Source: Legionella genomosp. 1 (GTDB lineage Bacteria > Pseudomonadota > Gammaproteobacteria > Legionellales > Legionellaceae). From it: DNA of 10,012 nucleotides. The notes under the pieces are model-generated. The model was not told the origin of the DNA. It saw only the letters and a list, made by a program, of their open reading frames with translations, and ran no database searches. Each line of letters starts with the position of its first letter. Position 1 is the stretch's first letter. The DNA lies in NCBI GenBank assembly GCA_945901145.1, contig CAMDJY010000037.1, forward strand, positions 1 through 10,012, in the 5' to 3' direction. The position numbers and the translations under genes are program-made. Below, piece after piece: positions 1 through 5,570 of the stretch.

Positions 1-1
1 A

Positions 2-472
2 GGTACGTCTGCCATATTACTTGATACACGTAAAACTATTCCTGGATTACGCTGTGCACAAAAATATGCTGTGGTTTGTGGTGGTGGCAAAAACCACCGT
101 TTAGGACTTTATGATGCGTTTTTGATTAAAGAAAATCATATTAAAGCCTGTGGATCGATAACGATAGCCATTGAAAAAGCTCGTATATTACACCCAGATC
201 GTTTTCTAGAGATTGAAGTAGAGAATATAGAGCAACTTAAAGAAGCGTTTCAAGCGCAACCGGACCGGATTTTATTAGATAATTTTAATCTAGAGATGAT
301 GACTGCAGCGGTTGCAATGAATCAATTTGGCATCCCGTTAGAAGCATCAGGCGGGGTTTCTTTGTCTAATTTGCATCTTATTGCCGCAACAGGTGTGAAT
401 TTTATATCCGTGGGTTCGATTACTAAATCGATACAAGCCATTGATCTGAGTTTGTTATTAAGAGGAAGATGA
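2..472 (+). CDS. nadC: Nicotinate-nucleotide pyrophosphorylase (quinolinate phosphoribosyltransferase), C-terminal part
   Basis: NadC makes nicotinate mononucleotide from quinolinate and PRPP, releasing CO2 and pyrophosphate, in cytoplasmic de novo NAD synthesis. The frame is open from base 2, so the start lies upstream of the window; the GTG at 71 is internal. The visible 156 residues are a bit over half of the usual ~280. They begin just before the DTRKTIPGLR motif (fragment residues 8-17) and continue with GGGKNHR (27-33) and LIKENH (41-46), which carry the Arg, Lys and His residues that hold quinolinate and PRPP. The later IEVEN and LLDNF segments supply the family's acidic residues, and a C-terminal SGGVSLSNL...GVNFISVGSITKS stretch forms the phosphate-binding end of the barrel. 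No active-site motif is missing. The stop overlaps the murG start (ATGA at 469-472), so nadC heads or belongs to the nadC-murG-aminopeptidase operon. Identification is very secure. Confidence 0.97.
   Translation, partial: GTSAILLDTRKTIPGLRCAQKYAVVCGGGKNHRLGLYDAFLIKENHIKACGSITIAIEKARILHPDRFLEIEVENIEQLKEAFQAQPDRILLDNFNLEMMTAAVAMNQFGIPLEASGGVSLSNLHLIAATGVNFISVGSITKSIQAIDLSLLLRGR
461..468 (+). promoter_or_regulatory. Ribosome binding site of murG, inside the nadC end
   Basis: The purine run AGAGGAAG sits at the end of nadC, immediately before the two in-frame codons ATGATG at 469-474. Its AGGA core (463-466) lies only 2 nt from the first ATG and 5 nt from the second. The second ATG at 472 is therefore the better spaced start, which would make MurG one residue shorter (362 aa). 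Its position inside nadC indicates translational coupling. Confidence 0.6.
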
Positions 473-1560
473 TGACGATTCATGTTGTATTAACTGGAGG
501 GGGAAGTGCCGGTCATGTGAACCCGAATTTAGCTCTCATAGATGCATTAGAGAGTAAGGGCTGCCGTCTGGATTATATTGGTTCTGAAACAGGTGTTGAG
601 CGCGAAATGATCACGAAGCGCCGGATACCATATCATGCGGTTCGTTCTGGTAAATTAAGACGTTATTTTAGTTGGCAGAATTTTATTGATCCGTTTAATT
701 TAGTGATTGGTTGTTTTCAAGCCTATTTTTTGTTGTATCGACTAAAACCTCAGGTAGTGTTTTCAAAAGGTGGCTTTGTTGCCCTGCCCGTGGTCCTCAG
801 CGCTTGGTTACACAGAATTCCTGTGATTGCGCACGAATCGGATTTAACCCCGGGGCTTGCAAATCGTTTAAGCCTAGCGTTTATTGATACTTTATGTGTG
901 ACTTTTTCCGGTTCAAAAGCGCATATTCAAGATCAAACTAAAATACGAGTGACCGGTACGCCGATTCGTGAAAGTTTGTTACAAGGCTCAGCACAAAAGG
1001 GCTTGAGTCTGTGTGGGTTTGAGCAAACGAAGCCTTGTTTATTAGTTATTGGGGGCAGTCAAGGCGCTCAAGTGATTAATCGTTGTGTTCGAGAAATGCT
1101 TCAGGAGTTAACAGTAAATTTTCAAGTCATTCATCTATGTGGCAAAGGTCATCTTGATAAAAAATTAGAACATCAATCTGGTTATCGTCAATTTGAATAT
1201 GCGCATGAGGATTTGCCACATTTATTTGCTGCGAGTTCTTTGGTTATTTCTCGTGCAGGTGCTAATGCTATATATGAAATTCTAGCTTTAGGCAAGCCAC
1301 ATATTTTAGTGCCATTATCGCGCCGTTCAAGTCGGGGCGACCAAATTGAAAATGCGCGTTATTTTAAGCAGCAAGGCATCAGCCTGGTGATTGAAGAAGA
1401 ATCATTAACGCCCGCGACCTTAAGGACCGCACTTGATCAATTATTAGCATCATCAGAGCAACGGATTGCAAAAATTCGCGCGCTTGAGATTAAATCAGCC
1501 ACAGATACTATTGTGAAACTTATATTAGACAAGGCAAGTCTCTCACAGGAGAAGGCATGA
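469..1560 (+). CDS. murG: MurG: UDP-GlcNAc--undecaprenyl-PP-MurNAc-pentapeptide GlcNAc transferase, Firmicutes-type
   Basis: MurG adds GlcNAc to lipid I to form lipid II on the inner face of the cytoplasmic membrane, the last cytosolic step of peptidoglycan precursor synthesis. The 363-aa length is normal for this GT28/GT-B enzyme. Seen in order: an N-terminal glycine loop GGGSAGH (residues 10-16) followed by VNPNLALI; a SGKLRRYF segment; VFSKGGFVALPVV; HESDLTPGLANR in the acceptor half; the second glycine loop GGSQGA (about 195-200); and SRAGANAIYE (261-270) and SRGDQIENA (from 288) around the UDP-GlcNAc site. From memory of the family, GSAGH...PNLALI, HLCGKG, GYRQFEY and SRGDQI-NA are typical of Bacillus/Clostridium MurG. 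Proteobacterial MurG more often shows GGTGGHxxPALA and DDHQ-NA. The gene lies between nadC and an aminopeptidase, not in a mra/mur/fts cluster, so it may be an extra or horizontally acquired copy (inference). The start could be 469 or 472; the stop overlaps the next gene by ATGA. Confidence 0.93.
   Translation: MMTIHVVLTGGGSAGHVNPNLALIDALESKGCRLDYIGSETGVEREMITKRRIPYHAVRSGKLRRYFSWQNFIDPFNLVIGCFQAYFLLYRLKPQVVFSKGGFVALPVVLSAWLHRIPVIAHESDLTPGLANRLSLAFIDTLCVTFSGSKAHIQDQTKIRVTGTPIRESLLQGSAQKGLSLCGFEQTKPCLLVIGGSQGAQVINRCVREMLQELTVNFQVIHLCGKGHLDKKLEHQSGYRQFEYAHEDLPHLFAASSLVISRAGANAIYEILALGKPHILVPLSRRSSRGDQIENARYFKQQGISLVIEEESLTPATLRTALDQLLASSEQRIAKIRALEIKSATDTIVKLILDKASLSQEKA
1547..1555 (+). promoter_or_regulatory. 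Ribosome binding site of the M17 aminopeptidase gene
   Basis: AGGAGAAGG lies in the last codons of murG. Its AGGAG core (1547-1551) is 5 nt from the ATG at 1557, a near-optimal Shine-Dalgarno spacing. This fixes the start and, with the ATGA overlap, supports translational coupling to murG. Confidence 0.75.
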
Positions 1561-2936
1561 ACGCTCAAGATTTTTATCAAGTCGACATACCGATTGGTAG
1601 CATCAAATTGTTGATATTGACTAAAACAGATTTATCTATGCAATACGAACAATTATCTCAGTCCGTCCAAATTGCATTTCGTCTGAAACAGTTTAAAGCA
1701 AATTTGGGTGATGTTGTTATCATCGGTGATGAGTACGGTCAGGTGACTGAGGTTTATATCGGTCAGGGTGATGGCAGTGATCGTGATGCGATCCTCCATG
1801 CTGTTATGCATCTCCCTCAAGGGACTTATCAAGCTCGTCAACCATTATCTATACGTGCAAGTGTTGCGTGGTCTTTAGCGCAATATCGTTTTACGCGATA
1901 TAAAAAACGTGATCTCACCCAACGCGTTCTTGTTGTGGCTTCAGAACGATTACCAGACATTTTAGCAGAAACAACATCAGTTTTTTTGACTCGAGATTTG
2001 ATTAATACACCAGCTCAAGATATGGGTCCTCAGGCACTCACTGAGGCATTAAAGACGGTAGCAGAACAACATGGTGCTTTATTTGAACAATGGATTGGTG
2101 ATGAGTTAGTAAAACAGGGTTTTCCCGCAATATACGCCGTAGGACGTGCTGCGCATGAAGCGCCCAGATTGTCGATGTTAACATGGGGGCAAGCAGATCA
2201 TCCCCGTGTTACTTTAGTTGGTAAAGGTGTTTGTTTTGATTCCGGTGGACTAGACATTAAACCTTCAAGTGGCATGCGGTTGATGAAGAAAGATATGGGT
2301 GGAGCAGCTCAAGTCATAGGCCTTGCACACTGGTTAATGAGCCATCACCTCCCGATTCGACTACAAGTGCTGGTTCCTGCCGTTGAAAATGCAATTGGCA
2401 GTCGTGCTTATCGTCCTGGCGATGTGTTAACCATGCGCAATGGGTTGACGGTAGAAATTGATAATACCGATGCCGAAGGCCGTTTAATTCTTGCTGACGC
2501 TTTAGTTAAAGCTTATGAATTTAAACCTGATTTAGTGATTGATTTTGCAACATTGACTGGTGCGGCGCGTGTTGCAGTCGGGACAGAAATATCTGCGTTT
2601 TTTTCTAATGATGAAGCGCTGTCTCAAGGGATTCAACAAGCGGCAAGTGACATGCACGATACTGTATGGCGCATGCCTTTATTTCCAGGATATGCTAGTC
2701 TTAATGATTCAGCGATTGCTGACTTGTCGAACTCAAGTTCATCTTCATATGCTGGTGCAATTACTGCCGCATTATTTCTCGAGCGTTTTGTTGATAATAC
2801 AATTCCTTGGGCTCATTTTGATATCATGGCTTGGAACGTGACGAATAAACCCGGCAAACCTGAAGGTGGTGAAGCGATGGGCATGCAAGCGGTCGCTGCT
2901 TATTTAATTCGACGATTTCACACACAAAACTCATGA
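1557..2936 (+). CDS. Leucyl aminopeptidase family protein (peptidase M17)
   Basis: This is a cytosolic metallo-aminopeptidase that removes N-terminal residues from peptides and normally works as a hexamer with two metal ions per subunit. The N-terminal ~150 residues form the variable M17 N-domain. The catalytic domain is intact: GKGVCFDSGG gives K223 and D228, DIKPSSGM gives K235, KKDMGGAA gives D246, and NTDAEGR gives D305, E307 and R309. These match E. coli PepA K270, D275, K282, D293, D352, E354 and R356 with identical spacing, so the enzyme should be active. At 459 aa it is shorter than PepA (503 aa), the difference lying in the N-domain. It resembles the shorter 'leucyl aminopeptidase family' members, so no symbol is assigned. 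The start ATG overlaps the murG stop. The 3' end overlaps the convergent kinase gene by 6 bp. Peptide turnover is the likely role; a link to recycling of cell-wall peptides is speculation from the murG neighbour. Confidence 0.94.
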   Translation: MNAQDFYQVDIPIGSIKLLILTKTDLSMQYEQLSQSVQIAFRLKQFKANLGDVVIIGDEYGQVTEVYIGQGDGSDRDAILHAVMHLPQGTYQARQPLSIRASVAWSLAQYRFTRYKKRDLTQRVLVVASERLPDILAETTSVFLTRDLINTPAQDMGPQALTEALKTVAEQHGALFEQWIGDELVKQGFPAIYAVGRAAHEAPRLSMLTWGQADHPRVTLVGKGVCFDSGGLDIKPSSGMRLMKKDMGGAAQVIGLAHWLMSHHLPIRLQVLVPAVENAIGSRAYRPGDVLTMRNGLTVEIDNTDAEGRLILADALVKAYEFKPDLVIDFATLTGAARVAVGTEISAFFSNDEALSQGIQQAASDMHDTVWRMPLFPGYASLNDSAIADLSNSSSSSYAGAITAALFLERFVDNTIPWAHFDIMAWNVTNKPGKPEGGEAMGMQAVAAYLIRRFHTQNS

Positions 2937-4652
2937 GGATAAATTGAGCTGTTCCAAGTTTTCTTCTAAAGTTTGGGCTTGATGAGTCCTCTTAGTCTGA
3001 TTAAAAAATAAGAAATAATTTTGTTTTCGATGAGTGTCAGCTTGTTTCATGCAATAATTTGCACGAGCGTTCGACCTCATTAAAATTAAAATACAGCCAC
3101 TATTCTTATTTTCTATGGCTCGATCTAAGGCTGAATAATTATTACTGTCAATATGATCCAAGTCTGCACCGTTTTTGATAAGAAATGCTACAATCTCATC
3201 GTGTCCTTGCGCTGCTGCCCATGATAAGGCAGTTCGGTGAGAATTATCTTTAACATCAATCAAATTTGGATAGATTTGAATCAATGTTTTTACGAGATCC
3301 AAGCGTCCATTGGCTGCTGCCAGATGAATGACATGAGATTTACCATCAACAGCAGATGTTATGACAGCACCTGCATCAACCAGAAAAAGTGCGATAGGGT
3401 CCAGTGTTTGATTTTCAAGAGCTAGATCCAATGCTGTGTAATGATTAGTACTTTCAATATTTATATTAGCTTCTTGAGCGATTAGGTGGCGTAAAATCTG
3501 TATTTGATTACAAAACACTGCATAGTGGATTAGCGCATATCCATGTTGATCGATTTTATTTATAAACGCTGGATTACATTGAAGTATAAATTGAACCCAT
3601 CTCAAATTTCCTTCTCTAATATCGTTTTCCATGCTTGGCAGATGGTTTGCAATGGCCCCTGCTTCCATCAAAATTGTACTCGTGGAAAGATGACCACTTG
3701 CAAGTGCCCAATCTAATGGAGAGAAATGGTTGTACTTAGGATCACTCACACCTGAAAACTGAGTGACCAAATTGATATCAGCACCTTGTTTAATAAAAAA
3801 TGATACAACATCATCATATCCGTTCTGCGCTGCCCACGAGATTGATAGCAATTGGTTGAGTGCTTGATTGTTGATTCGATTTTTTGGATTTTGTATTAAA
3901 CATCCTTTGATAACATCAGAAAAAATTGCATATTTGTCTTCGGGGATTTCAACAGACGAAAGGCCCTCAGCGATTTTTTCCCAAAACTGTATCTTATTAC
4001 CGCTTTTTTTATAATCATAAAATGGTTTAGGCGAGCCAACCATTTCTAATAAAGTGAGGCCTAATGCATAAATATCAGTTAATTCATTATAAGCGTATTG
4101 TTTAGCTTTAGCTTTCTTCAGGTAGATTGAAGCGATTTCTGGGGCAATATATTCTGGTGTACCCAACGGATCAGTGGTGAGCGCAGTCTCTTTGCTGCTT
4201 GATAATCCAAAGTCAGCAAGTTTTGCTTGCCAGCGATCATTCAGGAGTATGTTCTCAGGCTTAATATCTCGATGTATAAAGCCTTGTTCATGCAAATAGG
4301 TTAAACCCGCGACAATATCTTGCATCATTGTAAAACAGGTATTTGAGTCAAATTTTATAAATTTGACGTATAAAGCGTCAAATAAATCACCTTGATTCAT
4401 GAGTTCTAAATAAAGATAAAGCGCTTGCTCTTGATCATTCTGTTCGCTGAAAAACAGTTCGACGATATTTGGATGTTTTAATTGGTTGTGTATATCGATT
4501 TCAATTCGAAGAGATTCTAACGATTTATTTGGATTATTGTTTAATGTTATTTTTTTGACTGCTACTGGTAAACGATCTGAATTTCGAAAACCTGAAAATA
4601 CAGTAGCAAAAGAACCACGTGCTAATATTTGATTATTGTCATAACTGTACAT
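2931..4652 (-). CDS. Ser/Thr protein kinase with C-terminal ankyrin repeats; candidate Dot/Icm effector
   Basis: This 573-aa eukaryotic-like protein has two parts. Residues ~4-270 are a protein kinase domain: an altered glycine loop ARGSFATVF (11-19), VAVK with catalytic Lys33, a likely helix-C Glu51, HRDIKPEN (127-134; catalytic Asp129), DFG (147-149), GTPEYIAPE (164-172) and a subdomain IX segment LTDIYALGL. All catalytic residues are present, so activity is expected. Residues ~271-535 are about eight ankyrin repeats, which usually bind proteins. The C-terminus is polar and ends TLEENLEQLNLSS. It contains an EExxE block and Leu at -3, features described for Legionella Dot/Icm substrates. 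No signal peptide or membrane segment is seen. I chose the ATG at 4652. The frame extends to a TTG at 4682, but that codon lies before the predicted transcription start of the promoter at 4684-4712. The target and secretion are unknown. A bacterial housekeeping role (PknB-like) seems less likely given the ankyrin array and the absence of PASTA or membrane domains. Confidence 0.9.
   Translation of the reverse strand: MYSYDNNQILARGSFATVFSGFRNSDRLPVAVKKITLNNNPNKSLESLRIEIDIHNQLKHPNIVELFFSEQNDQEQALYLYLELMNQGDLFDALYVKFIKFDSNTCFTMMQDIVAGLTYLHEQGFIHRDIKPENILLNDRWQAKLADFGLSSSKETALTTDPLGTPEYIAPEIASIYLKKAKAKQYAYNELTDIYALGLTLLEMVGSPKPFYDYKKSGNKIQFWEKIAEGLSSVEIPEDKYAIFSDVIKGCLIQNPKNRINNQALNQLLSISWAAQNGYDDVVSFFIKQGADINLVTQFSGVSDPKYNHFSPLDWALASGHLSTSTILMEAGAIANHLPSMENDIREGNLRWVQFILQCNPAFINKIDQHGYALIHYAVFCNQIQILRHLIAQEANINIESTNHYTALDLALENQTLDPIALFLVDAGAVITSAVDGKSHVIHLAAANGRLDLVKTLIQIYPNLIDVKDNSHRTALSWAAAQGHDEIVAFLIKNGADLDHIDSNNYSALDRAIENKNSGCILILMRSNARANYCMKQADTHRKQNYFLFFNQTKRTHQAQTLEENLEQLNLSS
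3048..3845 (-). repeat. Ankyrin repeat array with a three-repeat super-unit (ABC-ABC-AB)
   Basis: About eight ~33-residue ankyrin repeats follow the kinase domain directly. They fall into three types. A: SWAAQNGYDDVVSFFIKQGA, IHYAVFCNQIQILRHLIAQ and SWAAAQGHDEIVAFLIKNGA. B: SPLDWALASG, TALDLALENQ and SALDRAIENK. C: EGNLRWVQFILQCNPAFI and NGRLDLVKTLIQIYPNLI. In protein order they run A-B-C-A-B-C-A-B, a period of roughly 100 residues or 300 bp. The first and third A repeats are also visibly alike in DNA (around 3790-3840 and 3180-3230). This suggests growth by duplication of a three-repeat block. Boundaries are approximate. Confidence 0.75.
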
Positions 4653-4683
4653 AATATTTTTTATCTTTTGAACGAAGCCCAAC

Positions 4684-4712
4684 AGTATAATGAATGATTA
4701 AAAAAATATCAA
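4684..4712 (-). promoter_or_regulatory. Sigma70-type promoter of the kinase-ankyrin gene
   Basis: Reading the minus strand, a -35 box TTGATA (4707-4712) and a -10 box TATACT (4684-4689) are separated by exactly 17 bp. Each differs from consensus at one base. Transcription would begin near 4677, giving a ~25-nt leader before the ATG at 4652. That leader has only a weak purine-rich AAAAGATAAAA and no clear Shine-Dalgarno. Confidence 0.65.
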
Positions 4713-4811
4713 TATTTGTATATTTTTATCTATGAAAATGAGTTTTCCATGTTTTTTTAACCAAAATGCTGATAGTATTGATTTTAATTAATATTTACTT
4801 ATTGGGTACTT
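4713..4811. other. AT-rich divergent intergenic region
   Basis: Together with the promoter above, this is the only sizeable non-coding stretch in the window. It separates the minus-strand kinase gene from the plus-strand SDR gene. It is strongly AT-rich. I could not find a plus-strand -35/-10 pair of convincing quality for the SDR gene, although one must lie here or the gene must use a poor promoter. No small ORF, RNA gene or terminator hairpin with a GC stem is seen. Confidence 0.5.
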
Positions 4812-5537
4812 GTGTTTGTTATTACTGGGGGTGGCAGTGGCATTGGTCGTGCCCTAACCGAATCGCTTGTTGCACGCGGATCTCGGGTTTTAATTGTTGG
4901 TCGGCGTGAACAACTATTACAACAAACTGCTAAATTATCAAATTCTATTGATTATATTCAAGCAGATATTGCTTCTGAAGCGGGTCTACAATCTCTCGTG
5001 ATGCGATTAAAATGTGAGAACTCTTTAAGTGGATTAATTCATAATGCTGGGGTGATTGACCCGATTATGCCTATGGCAGACTTGGAACCTCAAGCTTGGC
5101 GAAAAATTTTAAGCATTAATCTCGACGCACCATTTTTTTTGACACAAGCGCTTAAACAACAGTTGGTGGGTGGGCGAGTGTTACATGTTGGTTCTGGTGC
5201 TGCCTATTTTCCTGTTGCTGGCTGGGCGCCATATTGTGTGTCTAAAGCGGGTTTAGCGATGTTGACAAAATGTTGGCAATTAGAGTGTCCCGAGATTGCG
5301 TTTGCCAGTGTGATGCCAGGAATTATTGATACGGATATGCAGGCACAGATTCGAGCATCTACCTCTATGCAACAGGATAAGTATGATTTTTTTTTAAATT
5401 TAAAAAAAAATCATCAACTACTTTCGGTTCAGCAAGTTGCGTCTTATCTGACCTGGTTGTTATTAGACATTGAAAGTACTGAATTTTCATCCAAAGAATG
5501 GGATATCTACGAGTCCTATGCTAAATTTCCCGAGTAA
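4812..5537 (+). CDS. Short-chain dehydrogenase/reductase, sepiapterin/benzil reductase-like
   Basis: This is a cytosolic NAD(P)H-dependent SDR oxidoreductase of 241 aa, the classical length. The Rossmann nucleotide-binding motif TGGGSGIG is at residues 5-12. HNAG follows in strand 4. The catalytic Ser lies in HVGSGAA, 13 residues before the catalytic Tyr of YCVSK, and Lys follows at the usual +4. After the active site PGIIDTDMQAQIR resembles, from memory, the PG-x-DTDMQ segment of sepiapterin reductase and Bacillus benzil reductase-like SDRs. That suggests a small carbonyl or diketone substrate, but the substrate cannot be read from sequence. The start is GTG at 4812: an in-frame stop lies at 4785-4787 and no other start codon intervenes. 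The ribosome site is weak (TGGG). A perfect 32-bp A/T palindrome with T9 and A9 runs lies near the 3' end (5383-5414). The OPT transporter follows after 30 bp, probably co-transcribed. Confidence 0.88.
   Translation: MFVITGGGSGIGRALTESLVARGSRVLIVGRREQLLQQTAKLSNSIDYIQADIASEAGLQSLVMRLKCENSLSGLIHNAGVIDPIMPMADLEPQAWRKILSINLDAPFFLTQALKQQLVGGRVLHVGSGAAYFPVAGWAPYCVSKAGLAMLTKCWQLECPEIAFASVMPGIIDTDMQAQIRASTSMQQDKYDFFLNLKKNHQLLSVQQVASYLTWLLLDIESTEFSSKEWDIYESYAKFPE
5383..5414. repeat. Perfect 32-bp A/T palindrome with two 9-nt homopolymer runs
   Basis: The sequence reads ATGA-T9-AAA then TTT-A9-TCAT, and each half is the exact reverse complement of the other, centred between 5398 and 5399. It lies inside the SDR coding frame and encodes DFFLNLKKNH. 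The T9 and A9 runs are potential slippage sites. As RNA it could form a weak A-U hairpin, and as DNA a cruciform. No function is established. Confidence 0.85.
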
Positions 5538-5570
5538 TTATCTTGAGTAACTTATCCGAGTAATGACATG
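5532..5570 (+). repeat. Three GAGTAA copies at 13-bp spacing between the SDR and OPT genes
   Basis: GAGTAA occurs at 5532-5537, 5545-5550 and 5558-5563, exactly 13 bp apart. The first copy contains the SDR stop codon. The last reaches into the leader of the OPT start at 5568. Because 13 is not a multiple of 3, the three TAA codons fall in three different frames. Only the first six bases of each unit are conserved, so it is a short, degenerate tandem repeat. Confidence 0.5.

Noticed and set aside
1653..1841. 62-aa open frame on the minus strand inside the aminopeptidase gene
   Set aside because: It lies fully within a conserved gene, has no ribosome site and encodes no recognisable protein. 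It is a shadow frame, as are those at 2560-2841, 3237-3425, 5864-6097, 7094-7312, 7569-7799, 8445-8654 and 9428-9667.
2937..3010. Possible bidirectional terminator after the aminopeptidase gene, ending in the A-rich run near 3003
   Set aside because: No stable GC-containing stem could be paired before the A/T run, and the stretch codes for the kinase C-terminus.
4653..4682. TTG-initiated extension adding MGFVQKIKNI to the kinase
   Set aside because: It lies next to the -10 box and upstream of the predicted transcription start, has no ribosome site, and is not needed for the kinase fold.
4702..4727. Inverted repeat AAAAATAT...ATATTTTT overlapping the -35 box of the kinase promoter, a possible operator
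   Set aside because: The 8-bp arms are pure A/T in very AT-rich DNA and are expected by chance. There is no adjacent regulator gene.
4778..4800. TTAATTAATATT upstream of the SDR gene resembles the TTAAT-rich PmrA-type sites of Legionella
   Set aside because: The match is short and low in complexity, no properly spaced second half is seen, and it faces the SDR rather than the effector-like gene.
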